Below the pieces are notes generated by a model that saw only the letters and a list, made by a program, of their open reading frames with translations, was not told the origin of the DNA and ran no database searches. From assembly GCF_030687715.1 (NCBI RefSeq), contig NZ_CP117445.1:6038501-6102500 (forward strand): a DNA stretch of 64,000 bases, read 5' to 3'. This document shows, in pieces, positions 20,017-29,129 of the stretch. Origin of the DNA: Pseudomonas sp. FP2196 (lineage in GTDB: Bacteria; Pseudomonadota; Gammaproteobacteria; Pseudomonadales; Pseudomonadaceae). A program made the position numbers and the translations under genes. Within the stretch, counting starts at the first letter, position 1; each line of letters starts with the position of its first letter.

Positions 20017-20946
20017 ATGACCCTCACAGAATTACGCTACATCGTTACCCTCGCCCAAGAGCAGCATTTCGGCCACGCGGCCGAGCGTTGCCACGTCAGC
20101 CAGCCGACCCTTTCGGTGGGCGTGAAAAAGCTTGAAGACGAACTCGGTGTGCTGATTTTCGAACGCAGCAAAAGCGCCGTGCGCCTGACACCGGTCGGCG
20201 AAGGCATCGTCGCCCAGGCGCAAAAAGTCCTCGAGCAGGCCCAAGGCATCCGCGAACTGGCCCAGGCTGGCAAAAACCAGCTGACCGCCCCGCTGAAAGT
20301 CGGCGCGATCTACACCGTCGGCCCGTACCTGTTCCCGCACCTGATTCCGCAACTGCACCGGGTCGCCCCGCAGATGCCGTTGTACATCGAAGAAAACTTC
20401 ACCCACGTGCTGCGCGACAAACTGCGCAACGGCGAGCTCGACGCGATCATCATCGCCCTGCCGTTCAACGAAGCCGACGTGCTGACCCTGCCGCTCTACG
20501 ACGAGCCGTTTTACGTCCTGATGCCGGCCCAGCACCCTTGGACGCAAAAGGAAACCATCGACGCCGGCCTGCTCAACGACAAGAGCCTGCTGCTGCTCGG
20601 CGAAGGTCACTGCTTCCGTGATCAGGTGCTCGAAGCCTGCCCGACCCTGACCAAGGGCAACGACGGCGCCAAGCACACCACGGTCGAATCCAGTTCGCTG
20701 GAAACCATTCGCCATATGGTTGCCTCTGGCTTGGGCATCTCGATCCTGCCGCTGTCGGCGGTCGACAGCCATCACTATGCCCCGGGCGTGATCGAAGTGC
20801 GTCCGCTGTCGCCGCCGGTGCCGTTCCGCACCGTGGCGATTGCCTGGCGCGCGAGTTTCCCACGGCCCAAAGCCATCGAGATCCTCGCCGACTCCATTCG
20901 CCTGTGTTCGGTGGCCAAGCCAGCGGCACCGGTTACAGCCGGTTAA
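20017..20946 (+). CDS. oxyR: Hydrogen-peroxide-sensing LysR-type regulator OxyR
   Basis: A 309-residue LysR-type regulator. The N-terminal winged helix-turn-helix starts MTLTELRYIVTLAQEQHFGH, and the effector domain has the redox cysteines in GEGHCFRDQVLEAC, spaced nine residues apart like C199 and C208 of E. coli OxyR. Disulfide formation by H2O2 switches on catalase and peroxidase genes. recG follows by nine bases, as in P. aeruginosa. Confidence 0.97.
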   Translation: MTLTELRYIVTLAQEQHFGHAAERCHVSQPTLSVGVKKLEDELGVLIFERSKSAVRLTPVGEGIVAQAQKVLEQAQGIRELAQAGKNQLTAPLKVGAIYTVGPYLFPHLIPQLHRVAPQMPLYIEENFTHVLRDKLRNGELDAIIIALPFNEADVLTLPLYDEPFYVLMPAQHPWTQKETIDAGLLNDKSLLLLGEGHCFRDQVLEACPTLTKGNDGAKHTTVESSSLETIRHMVASGLGISILPLSAVDSHHYAPGVIEVRPLSPPVPFRTVAIAWRASFPRPKAIEILADSIRLCSVAKPAAPVTAG

Positions 20947-20955
20947 GCGAGTGTC

Positions 20956-23031
20956 ATGACGGAGCTGTCGCAAGTGTCGGTGACGGCACTCAAGGGTGTC
21001 GGCGAAGCCATGGCCGAGAAATTGGCCAAGGTCGGCCTGGAAAACCTTCAGGACGTGCTGTTTCACCTGCCGCTGCGTTATCAGGATCGTACCCGCGTGG
21101 TGCCGATCGGTGCGCTGCGACCGGGGCAGGATGCCGTGGTCGAAGGCACCGTCAGCGGCGCCGATGTGGTCATGGGCCGTCGCCGCAGTCTCGTCGTGCG
21201 CTTGCAGGACGGTACTGGCGGCCTCAGTCTGCGCTTCTACCATTTCAGCAACGCACAGAAAGAAGGCCTCAAGCGCGGCACGCGGGTTCGCTGCTACGGC
21301 GAAGCCCGGCCCGGCGCGTCGGGTCTGGAAATCTACCACCCGGAATACCGCGCCATCACCGGCGACGAGCCGCCGCCAGTGGATGAAACACTGACCCCGG
21401 TCTATCCGCTGACCGAAGGCCTGACCCAGGCGCGTCTGCGTCAGTTGTGCATGCAAACGCTGACGATGCTCAAGCCTGACACCCTGCCCGACTGGCTGCC
21501 GACCGAACTGGCCCGCGACTATCAACTGGCGCCGCTGGCCGACGCGATCCGCTACCTGCACAACCCGCCCGCCGATGCCGATGTCGACGAGCTCGCCCTC
21601 GGTCATCACTGGGCCCAGCATCGCCTCGCCTTCGAAGAGCTTTTGACGCATCAACTGTCCCAGCAACGCCTGCGCGAAAGCATGCGTTCGCTGCGCGCGC
21701 CGGCGATGCCGAAAGCGAAAAAGCTGCCACCGAAATATCTGGCCAACCTTGGCTTCAACCCGACTGGCGCGCAACAGCGCGTCGGCAACGAAATCGCCTA
21801 CGACCTCAGTCAGCACGAACCGATGCTGCGGCTGATTCAGGGCGACGTCGGCGCGGGTAAAACCGTGGTCGCCGCCCTCGCCGCATTGCAAGCGCTAGAG
21901 GCGGGTTATCAGGTCGCACTGATGGCGCCGACCGAGATCCTCGCCGAACAACACTTCATCACCTTCAAGCGCTGGCTCGAACCGCTGGGTATTGAAGTCG
22001 CGTGGCTGGCCGGCAAGCTCAAGGGCAAGAACCGCGTCGCTGCGCTGGAACAGATCGCCAGCGGCACGCCGATGGTGGTCGGCACCCACGCGCTGTTCCA
22101 GGACGAAGTACAGTTCAAGAACCTCGCGCTGGTGATCATCGACGAACAACACCGTTTCGGCGTCCAGCAACGTCTGGCGCTGCGGCAGAAAGGCGTCGGC
22201 GGGCGCATGTGCCCGCATCAATTGATCATGACCGCCACACCGATTCCACGGACGCTGGCGATGAGCGCCTACGCCGACCTCGACACCTCGATCCTCGACG
22301 AATTGCCGCCCGGTCGAACCCCGGTCAACACCGTGCTGGTCACCGATACCCGCCGCGTCGAAGTCATCGAACGGGTGCGCGGTGCCTGCGCCGAAGGGCG
22401 TCAGGCCTATTGGGTGTGCACGTTGATTGAAGAGTCGGAAGAGCTGACCTGCCAGGCTGCCGAAACCACCTTCGAAGACCTCACCGCCGCCCTCGGCGAA
22501 CTGAAAGTCGGGCTGATCCACGGGCGCATGAAGCCTGCCGAAAAAGCCGCGGTCATGGCTGAATTCAAGGCCGGCAACCTGCAACTGCTGGTCGCCACCA
22601 CCGTGATCGAAGTCGGCGTCGACGTGCCCAACGCCAGCCTGATGATCATCGAAAACCCTGAACGCCTTGGCCTCGCCCAGCTGCACCAATTGCGCGGCCG
22701 TGTCGGTCGGGGCAGCGCTGCCAGCCATTGCGTGCTGCTCTACCATCCGCCGTTGTCACAGATCGGTCGCCAGCGTCTGGGCATCATGCGCGAGACCAAT
22801 GACGGTTTCGTCATCGCCGAAAAAGACCTCGAACTGCGCGGCCCCGGCGAAATGCTCGGCACCCGTCAGACCGGCCTGCTGCAATTCAAGGTCGCCGACC
22901 TGATGCGCGACGCCGACCTTCTGCCCGCCGTGCGCGATGCAGCGCAAGCTTTGCTGGAACGCTGGCCGACGCACGTCAGCCCATTGCTCGACCGCTGGCT
23001 GCGCCATGGGCAGCAATACGGCCAAGTGTGA
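20956..23031 (+). CDS. recG: ATP-dependent DNA helicase RecG
   Basis: A 691-residue helicase for stalled replication forks and branch migration. The N-terminal wedge/OB domain (about 1-170) is followed by superfamily 2 motifs: Walker A GDVGAGKTVVA, DEQH box IIDEQHRFG, TATPIPRTLA, TTVIEVGVDVPNA and QLRGRVGRG. Full length and intact. It is probably co-transcribed with oxyR. Confidence 0.97.
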   Translation: MTELSQVSVTALKGVGEAMAEKLAKVGLENLQDVLFHLPLRYQDRTRVVPIGALRPGQDAVVEGTVSGADVVMGRRRSLVVRLQDGTGGLSLRFYHFSNAQKEGLKRGTRVRCYGEARPGASGLEIYHPEYRAITGDEPPPVDETLTPVYPLTEGLTQARLRQLCMQTLTMLKPDTLPDWLPTELARDYQLAPLADAIRYLHNPPADADVDELALGHHWAQHRLAFEELLTHQLSQQRLRESMRSLRAPAMPKAKKLPPKYLANLGFNPTGAQQRVGNEIAYDLSQHEPMLRLIQGDVGAGKTVVAALAALQALEAGYQVALMAPTEILAEQHFITFKRWLEPLGIEVAWLAGKLKGKNRVAALEQIASGTPMVVGTHALFQDEVQFKNLALVIIDEQHRFGVQQRLALRQKGVGGRMCPHQLIMTATPIPRTLAMSAYADLDTSILDELPPGRTPVNTVLVTDTRRVEVIERVRGACAEGRQAYWVCTLIEESEELTCQAAETTFEDLTAALGELKVGLIHGRMKPAEKAAVMAEFKAGNLQLLVATTVIEVGVDVPNASLMIIENPERLGLAQLHQLRGRVGRGSAASHCVLLYHPPLSQIGRQRLGIMRETNDGFVIAEKDLELRGPGEMLGTRQTGLLQFKVADLMRDADLLPAVRDAAQALLERWPTHVSPLLDRWLRHGQQYGQV

Positions 23032-23110
23032 GCACCGTCGCAGTTTCTGAACCCTCGTTCCAACCAAGCTGGTTATACTCCTGCAATTGTTTCAAAAACG
23101 GATACAGACC

Positions 23111-24511
23111 ATGACCGAAGCTGCTCTCGCCTCCGAATCTCCGCACGCTCCGTCTGTTATTCGGCTGCTGCTCAACAAGCTGGGCGTTGCCTACGAAGAA
23201 GTGCTCGACCACCATGGCCTCAATGCTTCGCGCAAAGTGCAAGCCGTGTTGCTGGACGACGCGGTCGGTGCGTTGATGGTGCTGTTCCCACAGAGCCAGT
23301 TGCTGGATCTCAACCGCCTCGCCGAATTGACTGGCCGTCGCCTGACCGCCGTCTCGACCGAGCGTCTGGAAAAAATGCTCGGCAAACACAGCCTCAGCCT
23401 GTTGCCGGGCCTGCCGGCGCTGACCAGTTCGCCGTGCCTCTACGAAGAAAGCCTGCTGCGCGAACCGAAGCTGCTGATCAACTCCGGTGAGCCGGGCCTG
23501 CTGCTGGAAATTGCCAGCGAAGACTTCAAGACCATGCTGACCAAGGCCAGCGCCGCCAACTTCGGCGAAGCCCTGAGCAGCATCCGCCCGAACCTCGACC
23601 GCCCGGACGATGACCGCGAGGAAATCACCCAGGCCGTGCAGGCGTTCACCGCGCGGCGCATTCAGCAGCGTCTGGAAGCGACCATCGAGATTCCGCCGCT
23701 GGCCGAGACTGCGCAAAAAATCATCAAACTGCGCGTCGATCCTAACGCCACCATCGACGACATCACCGGCGTGGTCGAAACCGACCCGGCGCTGGCTGCG
23801 CAAGTGGTGAGCTGGGCGGCGTCGCCGTACTACGCTTCGCCGGGCAAGATTCGTTCAGTGGAAGACGCGATCGTCCGCGTGCTCGGTTTCGATCTGGTGA
23901 TCAACCTCGCGCTCGGTCTGGCCCTCGGCAAAACCCTGAGCCTGCCGAAAGACCATCCGCAACAAACCACGCCGTACTGGCAGCAATCGATCTACACCGC
24001 CGCCGTCATCGAAGGCCTGACCCGCGCCATGCCGCGCGCCCAGCGCCCGGAAGCCGGCCTGACGTATCTGGCCGGCCTGCTGCACAACTTCGGCTACCTA
24101 CTGCTGGCCCACGTGTTCCCGCCGCACTTCTCGCTGATCTGCCGCCACCTGGAGGTCAACCCACACCTGTGCCACAGCTACATCGAGCAACACCTGCTGG
24201 GGATCAGCCGCGAACAGATCGGCTCGTGGCTGATGCGCTACTGGGACATGCCGGATGAGTTGGCCACCGCCCTGCGCTTCCAGCACGACCCAAGCTACGA
24301 CGGCGCCTACGCCGAATACCCGAACCTCGTCTGCCTGGCCGTGCGCCTGCTGCGTAGCCGCGGCATCGGCTCGGGCCCCGATGAAGACATCCCCGACGCC
24401 CTGCTCGAACGCGTCGGCCTGACCCGCGAAAAAGCCAACGACGTCGTCAGCAAAGTCCTCGAAGCCGAAGTGTTGTTGCGCGAACTGGCTTCGCAGTTCA
24501 GCCAGGCCTAA
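23111..24511 (+). CDS. YbaK-like domain fused to an HDOD domain
   Basis: A 466-residue protein. The N-terminal part (about 10-155) resembles the YbaK/aminoacyl-tRNA deacylase fold (SVIRLLLNKLGVAYEEVLDH). The C-terminal part (about 200-400) is an HDOD domain with LAETAQKIIKLRVDPNATI, ETDPALAAQVVSWA and YLAGLLHNFGYLL. HDOD proteins often act in signalling without HD phosphohydrolase activity. The ATG at 23111 is chosen; the frame opens eight residues earlier. A similar protein follows recG in P. aeruginosa. No function is assigned. Confidence 0.85.
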   Translation: MTEAALASESPHAPSVIRLLLNKLGVAYEEVLDHHGLNASRKVQAVLLDDAVGALMVLFPQSQLLDLNRLAELTGRRLTAVSTERLEKMLGKHSLSLLPGLPALTSSPCLYEESLLREPKLLINSGEPGLLLEIASEDFKTMLTKASAANFGEALSSIRPNLDRPDDDREEITQAVQAFTARRIQQRLEATIEIPPLAETAQKIIKLRVDPNATIDDITGVVETDPALAAQVVSWAASPYYASPGKIRSVEDAIVRVLGFDLVINLALGLALGKTLSLPKDHPQQTTPYWQQSIYTAAVIEGLTRAMPRAQRPEAGLTYLAGLLHNFGYLLLAHVFPPHFSLICRHLEVNPHLCHSYIEQHLLGISREQIGSWLMRYWDMPDELATALRFQHDPSYDGAYAEYPNLVCLAVRLLRSRGIGSGPDEDIPDALLERVGLTREKANDVVSKVLEAEVLLRELASQFSQA

Positions 24512-24548
24512 ACGCAAACAGGCCCGCTCCCTCAGGTTTTACACAATC

Positions 24549-24577
24549 CCTGTAGGAGCGAGCCTGCTCGCGATGAA
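24549..24577. repeat. Single REP sequence
   Basis: ccctgtaggagcgagcctgctcgcgatga is one arm of the REPIN family, without its inverted partner. Confidence 0.75.
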
Positions 24578-24601
24578 TCCACCTCGGTCCAACTGCCCGC
24601 A

Positions 24602-24985
24602 TCAAGCCTTAGGCTTAGCCTTCCTCGGCTTCAAATACTTCATCAACCCCTGAAACCACATCACCAGCGCCGGATTGCCCTTGATCTGGATCGACTTGTC
24701 CTGAATCCCCTGCATAAACGCCAACTGCTTGTTCTTCGCCTGCATCGTGGCAAAGCCATAACCCGCATCTTTAAACGCAATCGCAAACGCCGGCTCCGCC
24801 ACCACCCCAGACTTGCTGGTGATGCGTTGATCCTTGACCACGAAATGCCGTGCCACCTTCCCGTCCAGCGTCTGCATCTGAAACACCAGATCCTTGTCAC
24901 CCAACTGCTGCTGGAACGCGGGATTTGTCCGGCTGGCCTTACCCATCAACAAACCCATCATCCACAGAAGAAAACGAAATTTCAT
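24602..24985 (-). CDS. SCP2-like sterol-transfer fold protein, function unknown
   Basis: A 127-residue protein with a hydrophobic N-terminal segment (about 4-16) and a domain resembling SCP2 (LVFQMQTLDGKVARHFVVKD; NPALVMWFQGLMKYL). A highly basic tail ends the protein. The ATG at 24985 follows GAGG by eight bases; a GTG two codons earlier is possible. The family assignment is from overall pattern only. Confidence 0.65.
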   Translation of the reverse strand: MKFRFLLWMMGLLMGKASRTNPAFQQQLGDKDLVFQMQTLDGKVARHFVVKDQRITSKSGVVAEPAFAIAFKDAGYGFATMQAKNKQLAFMQGIQDKSIQIKGNPALVMWFQGLMKYLKPRKAKPKA

Positions 24986-24991
24986 GCGCAC

Positions 24992-25503
24992 AGCCTCAAA
25001 AGGAAAATGAACGGCCGGGGCAGTGTAAGGGATTCGGACGATAACGCCACTATCCAGCTCTGTTGGTGGAGGATGCAGGCCATTTCCCGCACGATGACTG
25101 CCAAGTCACGATTCTGCGAGCAACGTCCTACACCTGTTGAAACAAATCCCTGTAGGAGCTGGCGAAGCCTGCGATCTTTTGATCTTCCGCCCTGCAAATC
25201 TATGGGAAATTTCCCGCAAAGCGCCGGGCTGTCCATGAACTAGGCGAGCTGGGGCGATGTGGATAGGCTCTGTGTGTCGCCGCAGATCGGCGATACGGAC
25301 GTGCAAGTTCGGTTGGAGTACACATTGGTTATGGCAATTCGCCGAGCGTTTTCCTATGCTCGCGGATCGTTATGGCTGCTGTGTATGGGAGACCTTCGGG
25401 TCTGCCGGGTTACTCCACCGGTCTTGCACACCTATGCACAGCTGCCACCACTTTCGAAGTGCGAGCGAAACGGTGTCGGCTCCTAAAACTGGAGTAAGAC
25501 CGA
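24992..25503. other. Leader/spacer upstream of the DUF6124-like gene, with a candidate structured RNA
   Basis: About 510 bases hold no convincing protein gene. A lone REP arm lies at 25148-25187. Downstream are hairpins: agacc-ttcg-ggtct at 25390-25403 (a UUCG tetraloop) and cactt-tcg-aagtg near 25450. From memory, leaders with this ggagaccttcgggtctgccg wording recur before related Pseudomonas genes, which would fit a conserved regulatory RNA; I cannot verify that here. A short open frame (25259-25486) runs through it and is probably fortuitous. Confidence 0.5.
25148..25187. repeat. Single REP sequence, second family
   Basis: ccctgtaggagctggcgaag continues into cctgcgatcttttgatct. It is related to the arms at 3828-3914, without an inverted partner. 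Confidence 0.65.
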
Positions 25504-25875
25504 ATGATCAAACCAACACCCAACCCACCAGAAAACCCAGATATTTCGCCCTACGAATCTCTGGATTCAAAGAAATTCCACGAAGCCGCCGAGCGCGCCC
25601 TCGACCACCATTTCAAACCCGCCGTCGAACCACGCCCCAAACGCGAAACCGGCCTCTTCAGCCTCTCCCCCGGCACCGACGCCGAAGCCCTCATGGCCAA
25701 CGCCTCGGAAGACCTGCTGTCTATCAGCGTCATCGCCTGCGATCTGGCTGACGACCTCCACGGCTCCCGCCGCTCGGTCGCGCTGGCCCTGAGCAGAATG
25801 GCGGACGGCGTGCGGTTGATGGTCGAAGGGATGCTTGATCACATTGAAGTGCGGAATACGCCGGCCAAGCCGTAA
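25504..25875 (+). CDS. DUF6124/DUF3077-like small protein
   Basis: A 123-residue soluble protein with the Pseudomonas-specific pattern MIKPTPNPPE, SPYESLDSKKFHEAAERALD and an alanine-rich helical C-terminus. No enzyme motifs or signal peptide. The function is unknown; these proteins are usually found in several copies per genome. It has a long leader and a strong terminator, so it is probably monocistronic. Confidence 0.8.
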   Translation: MIKPTPNPPENPDISPYESLDSKKFHEAAERALDHHFKPAVEPRPKRETGLFSLSPGTDAEALMANASEDLLSISVIACDLADDLHGSRRSVALALSRMADGVRLMVEGMLDHIEVRNTPAKP

Positions 25876-25892
25876 CGCGGTTTGCGGATGAA

Positions 25893-25917
25893 AAAAGGGG
25901 ACGTTAAGTCCCCTTTT
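25893..25917. terminator. Bidirectional terminator
   Basis: aaaaggggac and gtcccctttt pair around a gttaa loop, between the converging DUF6124-like gene and the exported-protein operon; its T-side overlaps the last bases before the 25918 stop. Confidence 0.9.
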
Positions 25918-26916
25918 CTAGAGCGAATAATCCATCACTTCTTCCAACCGCCAGCATTGCCCCCGGACAAACCGATATTCGAAGACATAGTCGGTATCCG
26001 GTTTCTGCAGGATGGCGACGGCGCGATCTCCTTGCTCTTCCTTGACGGTCAATGTCAGGCCTTGGACTTCTCGCTTGGCCTGATCCGGGATGATTGGAAA
26101 CTTGAGTTCCTCTCCGCTCAGGCTGCGCTTTTCCATCTCAGGCTCAGGATAACCGGCCACAGTCGTGACCATTTTCAGCGGCTGTTGGACGAAGGATTTC
26201 TGCACATCGGCGCGCTCGGAGAAGGCTACGAGGAACGCTGAAAAGTCGGGCGAGGGGCAAGCGACACTGGTCACGTCGCCGTTAGTTTTGGGCGACTTCT
26301 GGCGCAGATCCTGTTGAAGCTTTGAATCGGCAATGATCTTTGCATCGAGGTCTGCCAGGCGCTTTTTGATACTCGCCGCATCCTTGTACGCACACACAAC
26401 ATCGACGCCGTTTTCAAGGTCTCGGCCGTCTCGGCAATCCTGCAATTCAGGGTCTGGCGGATCACCACGGAAAAAACGCAACGACAACTGCTCGCCCTGC
26501 TTGATGAGTGGCAACTCCAGCGTCCAATAGGTATAGCCTTCGAACCCACCGTTTGACTCTTTTTGCCTCATGAGCACGTACAGGGACTTCCCCGCTTGCT
26601 CAGGGAATTTTCGTTCGAAGAAAAACACCGATGCGACTTCATCACCCACGAGCGGCGCCACAAACGAGAGTTCTGGCTTCGTGGCACTCATTGTCGTGTA
26701 AAAAACCTCACCACCGGGAACGTAGCCACCTGACGTCTGACCTTTGAGCGTGTTCTTCAAGAACAACACGGTGATCTTCTGCTCGCCCACCGATGCCACC
26801 ACCGGCGGATGCATTTGCTTGATGGTTTGCAGGTCATCAGCGGTTGCCGTTTGCGCGGTAAGACCGATGATCGATGCGAGCATGCACACACAACTTGAAA
26901 ACCTGGTCACTTCCAT
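25918..26916 (-). CDS. Exported protein of unknown function with a C-terminal CP[ST]xDF domain
   Basis: A 332-residue protein with a signal peptide (FSSCVCMLASIIGLTAQTATA). The C-terminal 115 residues (CPSPDFSAFLVAFSERADVQK ... CWRLEEVMDYSL) share a clear pattern with the middle of the protein at 35488-36864 (CPTQDFAQFLPAFS, CWTLDGVEDWSI). It is the last gene of a minus-strand operon of exported proteins. The ATG at 26916 has AAGGA close upstream; a TTG ten codons earlier is an alternative. The function is unknown; I suspect a role next to LprI-type inhibitors. Confidence 0.75.
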   Translation of the reverse strand: MEVTRFSSCVCMLASIIGLTAQTATADDLQTIKQMHPPVVASVGEQKITVLFLKNTLKGQTSGGYVPGGEVFYTTMSATKPELSFVAPLVGDEVASVFFFERKFPEQAGKSLYVLMRQKESNGGFEGYTYWTLELPLIKQGEQLSLRFFRGDPPDPELQDCRDGRDLENGVDVVCAYKDAASIKKRLADLDAKIIADSKLQQDLRQKSPKTNGDVTSVACPSPDFSAFLVAFSERADVQKSFVQQPLKMVTTVAGYPEPEMEKRSLSGEELKFPIIPDQAKREVQGLTLTVKEEQGDRAVAILQKPDTDYVFEYRFVRGQCWRLEEVMDYSL

Positions 26917-26970
26917 TACTTCCTTGTTGATCGACGAATTGATCAATCTTCAATAACTAGCGCGAGGGCA

Positions 26971-27732
26971 TCACGATGATTCAGGCGCGCCGCATTTCAG
27001 CTCTTGGATTTGCGCGTGCTGAATCGGTATCACACAGGCGCGACGTTTCTCTCCGGGCCCACGAAGTTCCGTCAGGCTAAGCATTAGATGTAGTCCGTCC
27101 TCGGCAAACGCGTGATCCTCAAAACCTGCGTCGGCATAGTCGCTCCAGAATCTCTTGCCATCGAAAGTGCAAAACTGCCTGGACGACAGCACTCTCCAGT
27201 TGCCGTCGGGCGCGAGAATCTGAACAGTCAGGCAAGGATTGCCGAAGGTACTGACGTAGCGAGCCACGACATCGCCGAAGCGTCGAGAGGCGGATTCAGA
27301 CACTTGACTGATATTGATCACATCACTCGGTCGATCGGATGCGATCGCGTCCAGATAACCGGCACGCTCCAGACTTATCCGTGCCACACACAGACTGATC
27401 ATCAAGGACTGCGCCTGTGAGCCGGGTTGTACTTCTGTGGCCTCCAGCAAGCATGTGGTGTCGCGCAACTTGAGCCAGGCACGTTGTGAATCTTTGGCGA
27501 TTGCCATAAACGCCTCAGCTTGTGCAGGGTCTTCCTCTCGCTGAGACGCGAAACGCGCTATCAGTTTTTTGTAGCTGGCATTCAGTTTTGCGTCGGCCGC
27601 TTTACGGTCGGCTTCAACGCATTCCAGGTATTGCCAACTTACGGTAATGACCTTGCAAGTATCCTCAGCGAACGCAATTGAAGTGGACATCAGCCCAAAG
27701 GCCAACACGATAAAGCGGGCAAACCTGTTCAT
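26971..27732 (-). CDS. Exported LprI-domain (lysozyme inhibitor-like) protein
   Basis: A 253-residue protein with a cleavable signal peptide (MNRFARFIVLAFGLMSTSIAFA). It is followed by an LprI/DUF1311 domain (about 25-135): spaced cysteines, DAKLNASYKKL and DSQRAWLKLRDTTC. The C-terminal part is unassigned. LprI of Mycobacterium tuberculosis inhibits lysozyme, and similar domains occur in periplasmic proteins. Its start overlaps the stop of the upstream gene by four bases. Confidence 0.8.
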   Translation of the reverse strand: MNRFARFIVLAFGLMSTSIAFAEDTCKVITVSWQYLECVEADRKAADAKLNASYKKLIARFASQREEDPAQAEAFMAIAKDSQRAWLKLRDTTCLLEATEVQPGSQAQSLMISLCVARISLERAGYLDAIASDRPSDVINISQVSESASRRFGDVVARYVSTFGNPCLTVQILAPDGNWRVLSSRQFCTFDGKRFWSDYADAGFEDHAFAEDGLHLMLSLTELRGPGEKRRACVIPIQHAQIQELKCGAPESS

Positions 27733-28574
27733 TTTTTCATTCCCTGAAACTTTGATCGCTCAACGACGCGTTGCGGAATTTTCTGTGCCTTGCCAGCGGC
27801 AGTCATCGCTTCGCCGTACTCGCGGTAATAGCGCTGCGCTTCCTCTCTTCGATCAAGTCGCCACAGGGAATCCGCCATGTTCAACATCAACACCGTGCGC
27901 TTGCCGACCGCTTCGACGCCGCGATAAAACTTCATCGCCAGCTCATCTTTACCGCCCTCGGCCAGGTAAAAACCCAAGTCGTTGTAGGCTTGAACATTTT
28001 GCGCGGGGGGATGACACGCCATGTAGGACTCCGGGCTTAAAAAACTCATGCTCCACTCAAGGGATTCGGCGCGGGACTGCGCCGTTTCGAGGTTCAAGAC
28101 ATGTTTCAGCAGTTCCTTGGGAGGCTTGGTTTCCAAGGCAGGGTTGAGCACCCCGCCCTCTTCGGAAACCCACTGATTGCCTACCCATTTACCCTCACAA
28201 AACCTTTCGTAACTCTCAGCCAACACGCAACCGGTTTCCATCGAGATCACAGCGCAATGCCCCTGTGATGTCGCTATTTCCTCCCCGTTCTCACCTATGA
28301 CTACGCCGTATTCCACCGGGGTCGCCAACAAGGTTTTCTTATCGGGGCTAAGCCATTCGGGATAGGCCTGAGTACCAATATCGGCATGGAAGAGCGGAAA
28401 TGTCTTTCCATTCGCCGAGAACCAGGCAGTGGCAGACTCCACCACAGGTGACGTCCACTTTTTTGCCTGTAACGTCACGGTGTGCCCGTCGATACCGACG
28501 ATTGGCGGCTCTTCGGCAAAGGCGCTGGCGGCAACCAAGCTGCCGAACATCAACACCCACTTAAGGCTGGCCAT
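27729..28574 (-). CDS. Exported protein with C-terminal TPR-like helices
   Basis: A 281-residue protein with a signal peptide (WVLMFGSLVAASAFA) and a β-rich middle region (WLSPDKKTLLATPVEYGVVI). Near the C-terminus are helical repeats (YNDLGFYLAEGGKDELAMKF; LWRLDRREEAQRYYREYG) resembling tetratricopeptide units. The ATG at 28574 follows AAAGGATT. It overlaps both neighbours in the operon. The function is unknown. Confidence 0.7.
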   Translation of the reverse strand: MASLKWVLMFGSLVAASAFAEEPPIVGIDGHTVTLQAKKWTSPVVESATAWFSANGKTFPLFHADIGTQAYPEWLSPDKKTLLATPVEYGVVIGENGEEIATSQGHCAVISMETGCVLAESYERFCEGKWVGNQWVSEEGGVLNPALETKPPKELLKHVLNLETAQSRAESLEWSMSFLSPESYMACHPPAQNVQAYNDLGFYLAEGGKDELAMKFYRGVEAVGKRTVLMLNMADSLWRLDRREEAQRYYREYGEAMTAAGKAQKIPQRVVERSKFQGMKK

Positions 28575-29109
28575 ATTCAATCCTTTTCACTGCTGGGCTT
28601 TCCGATTGCAGCTGCCTTTTGGTAACGCCATAGGCCTCCATCAGCGCTTCCCGGGAGCCCTTCGAACCAAACGAGCGCTGGGTGTTATCGAAGCTATATT
28701 GCTCCAGTCGCCCCGCCGTCGAGTAATACCCGCGCCACTCCGGGCAGGCACCGCAACCGCCGTAACCACCGATTGAAACAAGGCTGCCCTTGCTACCTGT
28801 CACACAATCCATTGCCACCACCACGTTGCTCAGCATCTTCGTCTTCACCCCGTCCGAGGTGAGTTGCGAAACCTTGCCGACATTACGCCGAAGCACTTTG
28901 CCGCCGATGTTGATGGTCTGGTCGGAGCAGACCGGGATGAGGTGGGTTTCTGCGTCATCCACCGTCACCGAACGGCAGGACGACACCAACACCACTTCAA
29001 CCCCGCCGCATTGCATGACATCGCGCTGGGTAAAGGCATCCGCCGGCGCAGCGAACGCCGGCGCAGAGAGCAGCAACGACAGGCTGCCCGCGAGATAGAA
29101 CTGATTCAT
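28561..29109 (-). CDS. Small exported cysteine-rich protein, function unknown
   Basis: A 182-residue protein with a signal peptide (FYLAGSLSLLLSAPAFA). The mature part has several cysteines (QCGG, SSCRS, VCSD, DCVTG, GGCGACPEWRG), so disulfides are likely. It overlaps the next start by 14 bases. The ATG at 29109 follows AAAGGG; the frame extends 16 residues upstream without a signal-like sequence. Confidence 0.7.
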   Translation of the reverse strand: MNQFYLAGSLSLLLSAPAFAAPADAFTQRDVMQCGGVEVVLVSSCRSVTVDDAETHLIPVCSDQTINIGGKVLRRNVGKVSQLTSDGVKTKMLSNVVVAMDCVTGSKGSLVSIGGYGGCGACPEWRGYYSTAGRLEQYSFDNTQRSFGSKGSREALMEAYGVTKRQLQSESPAVKRIEYGQP

Positions 29110-29129
29110 CGGGAATTCCCTTTCGTCGC

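Noticed and set aside
20032..21891. 619-codon open frame antisense to oxyR and recG
   Set aside because: Spans two real genes on the other strand; low-complexity His/Gln/Arg-rich translation.
25257..25751. Open frames across the leader of the DUF6124-like gene
   Set aside because: One overlaps the real gene in another frame and the other has no ribosome-binding site; hairpins fit a leader better.
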